Both the position numbers and the translations under genes were made by a program. Source: Rhodocyclaceae bacterium (GTDB taxonomy: Bacteria > Pseudomonadota > Gammaproteobacteria > Burkholderiales > Rhodocyclaceae). From it: a DNA stretch of 9,473 bases. Positions 1-6,373 of this stretch are shown in pieces. The DNA lies in NCBI GenBank assembly GCA_018262875.1, contig JADFDL010000044.1:1-9473 (forward strand), in the 5' to 3' direction. Positions within the stretch are counted from its first letter, which is position 1. Each line of letters opens with the position of its first letter. The notes below the pieces were generated by a model. That model was not told the DNA's origin, searched no databases, and worked only from the letters and a program-made list of their open reading frames with translations.

Positions 1-763
1 CCTCCTCGGCGGCTTCCATCACGCGCCGCGTCACCACGCCGGCGCCGCAATGAATCGTGGCATAAGGCTGCGCCGTGCCCGGCAAAGTCAGTCTCTCCAC
101 TACGGCGAGGCGGTCGAGCTTTTCGGTGTTGATGACGACGGAGCGGGCATCGAGCGGCACCGCGCCGCCGGTGTAGCCGGTGCCGCCGCCGCGCGGGATG
201 ATGGTCAGGCCCAGCGCAATGCAGTCCTTCACCAGCCCCGGGATCTCCTCCTCCGTGTCCGGACAGAGCACGACGAAGGGATACTCGACGCGCCAGTCGG
301 TGGCGTCGGTGACGTGCGAGACGCGCGAGAGGCCGTCGAAGCAGATGTTGTCGCGTCGCGTGTGCTTGGCGAAGGCGCGCAGTACCTTGGCGCGCAGTTC
401 GGCGGTGGCGGCGAAGGCGGCGGCGAAGCGCTCGACGGCTACGTGCGCCGCCGCCAGCAGTTGCGCGACGCTTTCGTTGCCCTGGCGGCGCTTCTCGATC
501 TCGGTGAGGCGGTGGCGCAGGGCGCCGATCAGCGCCTCCTGGCGGTCGCGGTTGTCGAGCAGGTCGTCTTCAAGATACGGATTGCGCTGCACGACCCAGA
601 TGTCGCCCAGCACCTCGTAGAGCATCCGTGCCGAGCGGCCGGTGACGCGCTCCGCGCGCAGCTTGTCCAGCACGCGCCACGCCTCGTCGCCGAGCAGGCG
701 GATGACGATCTCGCGGTCGGAGAACGAGGTGTAGTTGTAGGGGATTTCGCGCAGGCGGGGCAT
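1..763 (-). CDS. DUF3683-type FAD-linked oxidoreductase, N-terminal 254 codons (continues past the left edge)
   Basis: Reading leftward from the ATG at 763-761 gives 254 codons without a stop, so the gene is cut by the window edge. The N-terminus ([20 protein letters not shown]) and residues 1 to about 115 resemble the DUF3683 extension of large betaproteobacterial FAD/FMN-containing dehydrogenases. Residues about 160-250 are the start of a PCMH-type FAD-binding domain. The nucleotide-binding motif [10 protein letters not shown] is at 191-200, as in GlcD and D-lactate or D-2-hydroxyglutarate dehydrogenases. Full-length relatives are, as I recall, near 1,250-1,300 residues, with an FAD-oxidase C domain and 4Fe-4S/cysteine-rich domains after this point; none of that is visible here. 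By family it would oxidise a 2-hydroxyacid and pass electrons to the membrane pool, but the substrate cannot be told. The start is set by the family N-terminus; no good Shine-Dalgarno sequence precedes it. Confidence 0.88.
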   Translation of the reverse strand, partial: MPRLREIPYNYTSFSDREIVIRLLGDEAWRVLDKLRAERVTGRSARMLYEVLGDIWVVQRNPYLEDDLLDNRDRQEALIGALRHRLTEIEKRRQGNESVAQLLAAAHVAVERFAAAFAATAELRAKVLRAFAKHTRRDNICFDGLSRVSHVTDATDWRVEYPFVVLCPDTEEEIPGLVKDCIALGLTIIPRGGGTGYTGGAVPLDARSVVINTEKLDRLAVVERLTLPGTAQPYATIHCGAGVVTRRVMEAAEE

Positions 764-790
764 GCGGGCGGGGCGGCTGCAAAGGAAAGA

Positions 791-796
791 ATTTTA
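791..796 (-). promoter_or_regulatory. Possible -10 element for the FAD oxidoreductase gene
   Basis: On the minus strand this reads TAAAAT, one mismatch from TATAAT, about 28 bases before the start codon at 763. That would give a leader of roughly 20 bases. No convincing -35 lies 16-18 bases upstream, so this is only a candidate. The 9-mer at 802-810 (minus strand GCATTGCGG) sits just upstream of it. Confidence 0.25.
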
Positions 797-801
797 GCTT
801 A

Positions 802-886
802 CCGCAATGCAACACGCGGCGGAATCAACCCCTTGCGGTATTGACGTGCCGTATTCCCCAAGGGGACTTTCTTCTGGGCATTGCGG
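802..886. repeat. Nested inverted repeats upstream of the divergent genes
   Basis: CCGCAATGC (802-810) is exactly complementary to GCATTGCGG (878-886). Inside this pair, CCCCTTG (829-835) is exactly complementary to CAAGGGG (859-865), whose left flank also makes the palindrome CCCCAAGGGG at 856-865. The loops between the arms do not pair well, so this is not one continuous stem. The outer arm at 802-810 abuts the candidate promoter of the FAD oxidoreductase, so it could be paired operator half-sites. Pairs of this size at this distance also arise by chance in a window this long. Confidence 0.3.
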
Positions 887-1037
887 GACTGGCTTCAGGA
901 TAGATGAATGGAATTTCAGTTGGCTCCGGCATCCCTTCGTCCCCCGCGGAAGTCAGTCTCTGCGAGACGGCGAATCCACTGACGATGCCCTTCGCTTCGT
1001 GGACTGGAGTGACGCCCTTGCTTTGGCTGAAATGCCA

Positions 1038-1071
1038 TAAATGCGATTTAACCGTGTATTCTTGCTATATA
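1038..1071 (+). promoter_or_regulatory. Candidate promoter and small operator for the DUF4143 ATPase gene
   Basis: An extended -10 (TG at 1063-1064, then TATATA at 1066-1071) lies in the AT-rich stretch before the ATPase start at 1089. Transcription would start near 1078, leaving a leader of about 11 bases. No good -35 is seen at 16-18 bases. Instead the inverted repeat TAAAT-GCG-ATTTA occupies 1038-1050, across the -35 position, and could be a binding site for a repressor or activator. The ATG has no clear Shine-Dalgarno sequence, which fits a very short or nearly leaderless message. Confidence 0.35.
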
Positions 1072-1088
1072 AGTGGTAAATTGCACGG

Positions 1089-2267
1089 ATGAACCCGCGC
1101 CTAGCCCAGCAACAACTTGCCGACCTGCTGGCCCAATTCCCGGCAGTGGTACTCATCGGGCCGCGTCAGGCGGGCAAGACGACCCTGGCTCTGGCGGAAG
1201 CGGAACGGCGCGGCGGCGCCCTTTATCTCGATCTGGAGTTGCCTTCTGCCCAGCGCCAGTTGGACGATGCGGAAGCCTTTCTGCTCGCGCATCGCAACCG
1301 GCTGGTGATTCTGGACGAGGTGCAGCGCATGCCCGGGCTGTTTGCCGTGCTGCGCGGCGTGATCGACCTGCGCCGCCGGGCGGGCGAGTCCGCCGGACAG
1401 TTCCTGCTGCTCGGCTCCGCTTCCGGCGTGCTGTTGCAGCAGGCGAGCGAAAGCCTGGCGGGCAGGATCGCACAGGTTGAACTGACGCCTTTCCAGGCGC
1501 GGGAAGTGCTGCCGGCAGGCGCTGCCGCCACCGACCTCAACGCCCTTTGGGCGCGGGGCGGGTTTCCGCTTTCCTGGCTGGCCGAGGACGACGCGGCCAG
1601 CCTGCGCTGGCGCGAGGCCTTCATCGCCACTTATCTGGAGCGGGACATTCCGGCCCTCGGCCCGCGCATCCCCGCCACCACCCTGCGCCGCCTGTGGACC
1701 ATGCTGGCCCACAGCCAGGGCGGGCTGCTCAACCAGTCGCAACTGGCGGCCTCGCTCGCCGTCAGCGGCCAGACCATCGCCCGCTACATCGATTTGCTCT
1801 GCGACCTGATGCTGGTGCGCCGCCTGCCTGCCTGGCACGGCAGCGTCGGCAAGCGGCTGGTGCGCGCGCCAAAAGTCTATGTGCGCGATAGCGGTGTCGT
1901 GCATGCCCTGCTCGGGCTGGCGAATCTGGAAGCGGTGCTGGCCCACCCCGTGGCGGGCGCGAGCTGGGAGGGTTTCGTCATCGAGCAACTGATCGCCGCC
2001 GCGCCGCAGGCCGAAGCCAGTTTCTACCGCACTTCGCACGGCGCCGAAGCCGACCTGGTGCTGAGCTTCCGCGGCGGCGAAACCTGGGTGGTGGAAGTCA
2101 AGCGCTCATCGGCGCCCACGGTTTCCAGAGGATTCCATCTGGCCGCAACCGATGTGGGCGCCACGAGGAAGCTGCTGGCCGCGCCGGTATCGGCCCCTTA
2201 CCCCATGCGCGACGGCATCGAAGCGATGGGTCCGCTGGCGGCTGCCCTAATGCTGGCGGCCCAATGA
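1089..2267 (+). CDS. AAA_14/DUF4143 family ATP-binding protein with C-terminal nuclease-like domain
   Basis: A 392-residue protein of the P-loop ATPase family annotated as AAA_14 plus DUF4143. The N-terminal ATPase has Walker A GPRQAGKT at 24-31, Walker B LVILDE at 72-77, a sensor-like LLLGSAS at 106-112, and the conserved LAGR at 123-126 whose arginine (R126) is typical of the family. A winged-helix-like region at about 196-260 (LLNQSQLAASLAVS at 213-226) precedes the C-terminal domain. There E320, D322 (GAEADLVL) and E336/K338 (VVEVKRS) give the E-x-D...E-x-K pattern of PD-(D/E)XK-fold domains. All key residues are present and the length is normal, so the gene looks intact. The role of these stand-alone ATPases is not established; links to DNA or toxin-antitoxin-like functions are guesses. 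It is probably cytoplasmic: no signal or membrane segment is seen. It ends 24 bp before ilvA, so its transcript may run into ilvA. Confidence 0.92.
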   Translation: MNPRLAQQQLADLLAQFPAVVLIGPRQAGKTTLALAEAERRGGALYLDLELPSAQRQLDDAEAFLLAHRNRLVILDEVQRMPGLFAVLRGVIDLRRRAGESAGQFLLLGSASGVLLQQASESLAGRIAQVELTPFQAREVLPAGAAATDLNALWARGGFPLSWLAEDDAASLRWREAFIATYLERDIPALGPRIPATTLRRLWTMLAHSQGGLLNQSQLAASLAVSGQTIARYIDLLCDLMLVRRLPAWHGSVGKRLVRAPKVYVRDSGVVHALLGLANLEAVLAHPVAGASWEGFVIEQLIAAAPQAEASFYRTSHGAEADLVLSFRGGETWVVEVKRSSAPTVSRGFHLAATDVGATRKLLAAPVSAPYPMRDGIEAMGPLAAALMLAAQ

Positions 2268-2291
2268 ACCCGGTCTGCTAGGCTTGACCCC

Positions 2292-3800
2292 ATGACTATC
2301 GACTACCTCACGAAAATCCTCAACGCGCAGGTCTACGACGTGGCGATCGAGTCGCCGCTCGAGCCGGCGCCCAATCTGTCTGCGCGCCTGAACAACGCCC
2401 TGCTGCTGAAACGCGAGGACATGCAGGAGGTGTTCTCCTTCAAGCTGCGCGGCGCTTACAACAGGATGGCGCACCTGTCGCCGGCGGCGCTCAAGCGCGG
2501 CGTCATCACGGCGTCCGCCGGCAACCATGCCCAGGGCGTGGCGCTGGCCGCGCAGCGGCTCGGCTGCCAGGCAGTGATCGTCATGCCGGTGACGACGCCG
2601 CAGATCAAGATCAATGCCGTGGCGGCGCGCGGCGCAGAGGTGGTGCTGGCGGGCGATTCCTACGACGAGGCCTACCGCCACGCGCTGGAACTGGAAAAGA
2701 AGCGGCGGCTGACCTTCGTCCATCCCTACGACGACCCGGAAGTGATCGCCGGCCAGGGCACCATCGGCATGGAGATCCTGCGCCAGCACACCCGGCCGAT
2801 CCACGCAATCTTCGTGCCCGTCGGCGGCGGCGGGCTGATCGCCGGCGTCGGCGCCTACGTCAAGCGCCTGCGGCCGGACATCCGGGTGATCGGCGTCGAG
2901 CCGGTGGAGGCCGACGCCATGGCGCGCTCGCTCGCCGCCGGCCATCGCGTGCGCCTGAACCAGGTCGGCCTCTTCGCCGACGGCGTGGCGGTGAAGCAGG
3001 TGGGCGAGGAGACCTTCCGCCTGTGCAAGGAGGTGGTCGATGAGGTGATCCTGGTCGACACCGACGCCATCTGCGCCGCTATCAAGGATGTCTTCGAGGA
3101 CACCCGCTCCATCCTCGAGCCGGCCGGCGCGCTGGCCATCGCCGGCGCCAAGGCCTGGGCGGCGCGGCACAAACTGCGCAACGAAACGCTGGTGGCGGTG
3201 GCCTCCGGCGCGAACACCAACTTCGACCGCCTGCGCTTCGTCGCCGAGCGCGCCGAGGTGGGCGAGCACCGCGAGGCGGTGCTGGCGGTGACGATTCCGG
3301 AGACGCCGGGCAGCTTCCGGAAATTCTGCAGCCTGCTCGGCGCGCGCAACATCACCGAGTTCAATTACCGCTACGACGACCCGCGCATGGCGCACGTCTT
3401 CGTCGGCGTGCAGGTGGGCAGCCGGGCCGAATCGCTCAAGCTGGTCGATTCCCTGCGCCGCCACGGCCTCGACACGCTGGACCTGACCGAGGACGAGATG
3501 GCCAAGCTGCATGTGCGCCACATGGTCGGCGGCCATGCGCCGGTGGACAACGAACTGATCTACCGCTTCGAGTTTCCCGAGCGGCCGGGCGCGCTGATGA
3601 AGTTCCTCAACAGCATGAGCGCGAGCTGGAACATCTCGCTGTTCCACTACCGCAACCACGGCGCCGACTACGGCCGCGTGCTGGTGGGGATGCAGGTGCC
3701 GCCGCGCGACAAGGCGGCTTTCCGCGCATTTCTGAAGGAGTTGGGCTACGCCAACTGGGAAGAAACGAAGAACCCGGCCTACAGGATGTTCCTCGGCTGA
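2292..3800 (+). CDS. ilvA: Threonine ammonia-lyase, biosynthetic (threonine deaminase)
   Basis: A 502-residue cytoplasmic PLP enzyme converting L-threonine to 2-oxobutanoate and ammonia, the first step of isoleucine synthesis. The PLP lysine is K51 in FSFKLRGAYN. SAGNHAQG is at 75-82, the phosphate-binding glycine loop VGGGGLIAG at 177-185, and SGANTNFDRLRF at 305-316 closes the catalytic domain. Two ACT-like regulatory repeats follow, about 327-398 (VTIPETPGSFRKF) and 422-495 (FEFPERPGALMKF). This is the long, isoleucine-inhibited biosynthetic type, close in length to E. coli IlvA (514), not the short catabolic TdcB. The start at 2292 fits the family N-terminus; only a weak TAGG precedes it. 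No ilv leader peptide or attenuator lies in the 24 bp upstream, and no other ilv gene is in the window. The end overlaps the cyclo-ligase gene by 22 bp, tail to tail. Confidence 0.97.
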   Translation: MTIDYLTKILNAQVYDVAIESPLEPAPNLSARLNNALLLKREDMQEVFSFKLRGAYNRMAHLSPAALKRGVITASAGNHAQGVALAAQRLGCQAVIVMPVTTPQIKINAVAARGAEVVLAGDSYDEAYRHALELEKKRRLTFVHPYDDPEVIAGQGTIGMEILRQHTRPIHAIFVPVGGGGLIAGVGAYVKRLRPDIRVIGVEPVEADAMARSLAAGHRVRLNQVGLFADGVAVKQVGEETFRLCKEVVDEVILVDTDAICAAIKDVFEDTRSILEPAGALAIAGAKAWAARHKLRNETLVAVASGANTNFDRLRFVAERAEVGEHREAVLAVTIPETPGSFRKFCSLLGARNITEFNYRYDDPRMAHVFVGVQVGSRAESLKLVDSLRRHGLDTLDLTEDEMAKLHVRHMVGGHAPVDNELIYRFEFPERPGALMKFLNSMSASWNISLFHYRNHGADYGRVLVGMQVPPRDKAAFRAFLKELGYANWEETKNPAYRMFLG

Positions 3801-4396
3801 AGGCTGCCTGCCTTCACGTCGAATATTCCCGCTTCCGTGACGATGAAATCCATCGGCAGGTCATGCGCCTGCGGCCGGATGCTGTCGATGCGGGCCAGCT
3901 CGAAGCCGACGCCGATGGCGCGCGGCCGGGGCGAGATAGCAGCCAGGCTGCGGTCGAAATAGCCGCCGCCGTAGCCGAGGCGGTAGCCGGCTTCGTCGAA
4001 GCCGTTGAGCGGCATGAGGATCGTATCGGGCCGCAACGCTTCACCCCGCGCCGGGATGTGGATGCCGTAGCGATCCTCGATCATTTCGCTTTGCGGCGTC
4101 CATTCGCGGAATTCCAGCGGCGAAGCGTTGTCCATCACCACCGGAAGACAGGCGCGCAGGCCGTCGGGCAGTCGTCCGGAGACCAGCGCGCGGGCGTCGA
4201 ATTCGCCTCGGAACGGCCAGCAGAAGGCGAGCATGGCCGGATTCAGGGCGTCAAGCAGTTCGCCCAGATGCCGTTCCAGTTTGCGTGACAGTTGCGCATG
4301 GATGTCCGTCGGCAGCGCTTCGCGCGCCGCGATGAGGCGGCTGCGCAAGACGTAGCGAAAGGCGCGGAGTTCGGTTGCGGCGGCGGAGTCTGTCAT
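3779..4396 (-). CDS. ygfA: 5-formyltetrahydrofolate cyclo-ligase
   Basis: A 205-residue cytoplasmic enzyme (methenyl-THF synthetase) that uses ATP to turn 5-formyl-THF into 5,10-methenyl-THF, returning stored or inhibitory folate to the one-carbon pool. Evidence is the N-terminal helix (RYVLRSRLIAAREALP, 14-29), FCWPFRGEFDAR at 58-69, and the family signature GFDEAGYRLGYGGGYFDR at 132-149, whose glycine-rich loop binds phosphate. The C-terminal PMDFIVTEAGIF at 181-192 is also typical. Length is usual for the family. The start ATG at 4396-4394 matches the family and leaves 39 bp to the divergent lytic transglycosylase start. The last 22 bp overlap the end of ilvA on the other strand. In E. coli the homologue sits beside zapA and 6S RNA; neither is seen here. 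Confidence 0.95.
   Translation of the reverse strand: MTDSAAATELRAFRYVLRSRLIAAREALPTDIHAQLSRKLERHLGELLDALNPAMLAFCWPFRGEFDARALVSGRLPDGLRACLPVVMDNASPLEFREWTPQSEMIEDRYGIHIPARGEALRPDTILMPLNGFDEAGYRLGYGGGYFDRSLAAISPRPRAIGVGFELARIDSIRPQAHDLPMDFIVTEAGIFDVKAGSLQPRNIL
3798..3816. terminator. Hairpin beginning at the ilvA stop codon (weak terminator candidate)
   Basis: TGAAGGC (3798-3804), loop TGCCT, GCCTTCA (3810-3816) is a perfect 7-bp stem whose first three bases are the ilvA stop codon. It lies inside the last codons of the convergent cyclo-ligase gene. No run of T follows on either strand, so it does not meet the usual intrinsic terminator pattern. It may still protect the ilvA 3' end or slow converging polymerases. 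Confidence 0.3.
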
Positions 4397-4435
4397 GCGC
4401 GTTGTGCTATTCTCGAAACAGTGGTTGAACTATAT
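4397..4435. promoter_or_regulatory. Short divergent promoter region between cyclo-ligase and slt
   Basis: Only 39 bp separate the two start codons. On the plus strand an extended -10 (TG at 4405-4406, TATTCT at 4408-4413) would start the slt transcript near 4420. On the minus strand TATAGT (4434-4429) is one mismatch from a -10 and would start the cyclo-ligase transcript near 4422, with a poor AGGACG -35 inside the slt signal sequence. The two elements overlap almost head to head, so the two genes may compete for polymerase. Both assignments are weak matches by eye. Confidence 0.3.
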
Positions 4436-6373
4436 ATGAAGCGTTTGTTGTGCGTCCTGTTGCTGGCGTGTTCGCTGCCGGCAACCCATGCCGCGAGCGG
4501 AGACGACCGCGTGCTGGCGGCGAAGGATGCCGTCCAGCGCGGCGACCGGATCAAGCTCGCCAAACAGCTCGAGGCGGTGCGCGGCCACGAGCTCGAACCC
4601 TACGTCGAATACTGGCTGTTGCGCCTGCGCCTGGAAGAGGCCGATAGCGCCGAGCTGCGCGATTTCCTGGCGCGCCAGTCTGGAAGCTATCTGGCCGACA
4701 AGCTGCGCGGCGAGTGGCTCAAGACGCTGGGCAAGCACCGCCAGTGGGACACCTTCGATGCGGAATACCCGCCGCTCGTCCAGACGGATCAGGAAATCAC
4801 CTGCTATGCCCTGCAGAATCGCTTGCGCCTGGCCGACCTCGGCGCGCTGGACGAGGCGCGGCCGCTTTGGTTCGTCCCTGCCGAATTGCCCGAATCGTGC
4901 ATTCCCCTGATGGAGCAACTGATTGCCGACAAGCGCCTCGGCGCCGACGACATCTGGGAGCGGATGCGCCGCCTGCTGGAAGCGAAGAAGTTCGGCGCGG
5001 CGAAGATCACTGCGGCCTATCTGCCGTCGAATCAGGCGCCTTCCGCAAAAACGCTCGATGCCATCGCCGACAAGCCGCTGCGCCATCTGGCGCTGTTGCC
5101 GTCCAACTTTGCTTCAAGCCGCCAGGGCCGCGAAATGGCGCTGTTTGCCGTGCAGCGCACGGCGCGCAACGATCCGGTTCAGGCGGCGCAGCAATGGGAG
5201 GGCATCAAGGACAAGTTCCCCGCGACGGATCGCGGCTATATCTACGGCCAGCTCGGCTGGCAGGGTGCGTTGCGGCATCTGCCCGAGGCCTTGGGCTGGT
5301 ATGCCAGGGCCGGCGCTGCGCCGCTCTCCGACGAACAGGTGGCCTGGAAGACACGCGCCGCGCTGCGGGCGCTGAACTGGGCGATGGTGCATGAGGCCAT
5401 CGAGCAGATGCCGAAGGCCTTGCAGGCGCAGCCGGACTGGATCTACTGGCTCGGCCGCGCCCATGAGGCACTCGGCCGGCAGGAAGAGGCGCGGGCGTTG
5501 TACGGGCGCATTGCCGGCCAGCCGAATTTCTACGGCAATCTGGCCGACGACGAGCTCGGCCGTCCGATCATGCCGCCGCCCCTGCCGCAGAAGCCGGCCA
5601 GCGAGGAAGTGAAGGCGGTTGCCGCCCTGCCGGGCATCCGCCGCGCCATGGCGCTGTTCCGCACCGACATGCGCATCGAGGGCATCCGCGAATGGAACTG
5701 GACGGTGCGCGGCATGGACGACGCGAAACTGCTGGCGGCGGCGGAATTCGCCAATCGGAACGAGATCTTCGACCGCGCCATCAACACCGCCGACCGCACC
5801 CTGGCGCAGCACGACTACTCGATGCGCTACCTGTCGCCGTTTCGCGAGCACGTCGAGCCGAAGGCCAGGGCGCTGCAGCTCGACCAGGGCTGGGTCTACG
5901 GCCTGATGCGGCAGGAGAGCCGCTTCATCACCAACGCCAAGTCGGTGGTCGGCGCCAAGGGCCTGATGCAGTTGATGCCGAAGACGGCGAGCTGGGTGGC
6001 GAAGAAGATCGGCATGCACGATTACCATCCCGGCCGCACCAACGACACCGATGTCAACGTCACGCTCGGCACCAACTACCTGAAGCTGGTGCTCGACGAG
6101 CTGGACAGCCATCCGGTGCTGGCTTCCGCCGCCTACAACGCCGGACCGGGGCGGGCGCGCAAGTGGCGCGATGCCGTCCGGCCGATCGAGGGCGCCATCT
6201 ATGCCGAGACGATCCCTTTCAACGAGACGCGCGACTACGTCAAGAAGGTGATGAGCAACGCGGTGTACTACTCGGCCCTGTTCGACGGCCAGCCGCAGTC
6301 CCTGAAGAGCCGGCTCGGCACCATCGCGCCGAAGAACGGCAGCGGCGCGCCGAAGATCGAAGACCTACCGTGA
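4436..6373 (+). CDS. slt: Soluble lytic murein transglycosylase (Slt70 family), periplasmic
   Basis: A 645-residue precursor, the same length as E. coli Slt. The enzyme cleaves the MurNAc-GlcNAc bond of peptidoglycan, forming 1,6-anhydromuropeptides, in the periplasm. The start was moved to the ATG at 4436-4438 because it begins a clear signal sequence, MKRLLCVLLLACSLPATHAA, with cleavage likely near residue 19-20. The same reading frame is open back to 4292, but that part is not signal-like and lies in the cyclo-ligase gene. Residues about 25-440 are the alpha-helical superhelix (U and L domains). The goose-lysozyme-like catalytic domain has E494 in RQESRF (492-497) as the acid/base. GAKGLMQLMP (506-515) and AAYNAGPGR (565-573) are the other two signatures, and the domain ends with RDYVKKVMSNAVYY. 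An LLAC at 9-12 resembles a lipobox, so a lipoprotein form is a minor alternative. The stop overlaps the convergent kinase gene by 9 bp. Confidence 0.95.
   Translation: MKRLLCVLLLACSLPATHAASGDDRVLAAKDAVQRGDRIKLAKQLEAVRGHELEPYVEYWLLRLRLEEADSAELRDFLARQSGSYLADKLRGEWLKTLGKHRQWDTFDAEYPPLVQTDQEITCYALQNRLRLADLGALDEARPLWFVPAELPESCIPLMEQLIADKRLGADDIWERMRRLLEAKKFGAAKITAAYLPSNQAPSAKTLDAIADKPLRHLALLPSNFASSRQGREMALFAVQRTARNDPVQAAQQWEGIKDKFPATDRGYIYGQLGWQGALRHLPEALGWYARAGAAPLSDEQVAWKTRAALRALNWAMVHEAIEQMPKALQAQPDWIYWLGRAHEALGRQEEARALYGRIAGQPNFYGNLADDELGRPIMPPPLPQKPASEEVKAVAALPGIRRAMALFRTDMRIEGIREWNWTVRGMDDAKLLAAAEFANRNEIFDRAINTADRTLAQHDYSMRYLSPFREHVEPKARALQLDQGWVYGLMRQESRFITNAKSVVGAKGLMQLMPKTASWVAKKIGMHDYHPGRTNDTDVNVTLGTNYLKLVLDELDSHPVLASAAYNAGPGRARKWRDAVRPIEGAIYAETIPFNETRDYVKKVMSNAVYYSALFDGQPQSLKSRLGTIAPKNGSGAPKIEDLP

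Larger units (their letters stand above)
764..1088. other. Gene-free interval between the divergent FAD oxidoreductase and ATPase genes
   Basis: This 325-bp stretch holds the starts of two divergent genes and no recognisable gene. Visible structure, left to right: a -10-like TAAAAT for the left gene (791-796, minus), inverted 9-mers at 802-810 and 878-886, CCCCTTG/CAAGGGG at 829-835/859-865, and a small hairpin GTCTC-TGC-GAGAC at 956-968. The hairpin competes with an outer pair, GTCAGT 952-957 and ACTGAC 978-983. The ATPase promoter follows at about 1038-1071. A 77-codon frame from 807 to 1040 has protein-like composition in its second half but no ribosome binding site, and I match it to no family. 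It could be a decayed gene end or chance. The last 50 bases are distinctly AT-richer than the rest of the window. Confidence 0.6.

Noticed and set aside
50..844. 264-codon plus-strand frame opposite the FAD oxidoreductase
   Set aside because: The minus strand encodes a recognisable DUF3683/FAD-binding protein with [10 protein letters not shown]; the plus frame is its shadow.
841..869. TTGACG as a -35 element at 841-846
   Set aside because: No acceptable -10 lies 16-18 bases downstream and no gene starts close behind it.
807..1040. 77-codon plus-strand frame in the gene-free stretch
   Set aside because: The second half looks somewhat protein-like, but there is no ribosome binding site or recognisable family, and it overlaps the promoter region of the oxidoreductase.
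1101..2039. 312-codon minus-strand frame opposite the ATPase
   Set aside because: The ATPase frame has Walker motifs and a full domain order; the opposite frame has none.
2247..3659. 470-codon open frame on the minus strand opposite ilvA
   Set aside because: It mirrors a strongly conserved ilvA gene. Its His/Arg/Ala-rich composition and lack of any recognisable motif are typical of antisense frames in GC-rich DNA.
4292..4435. Upstream extension of the slt reading frame
   Set aside because: It lies in the cyclo-ligase gene and would bury the signal peptide that starts at 4436.
5114..6112. 332-codon minus-strand frame opposite slt
   Set aside because: It lies wholly within slt, whose catalytic motifs are intact, and shows no domain of its own.
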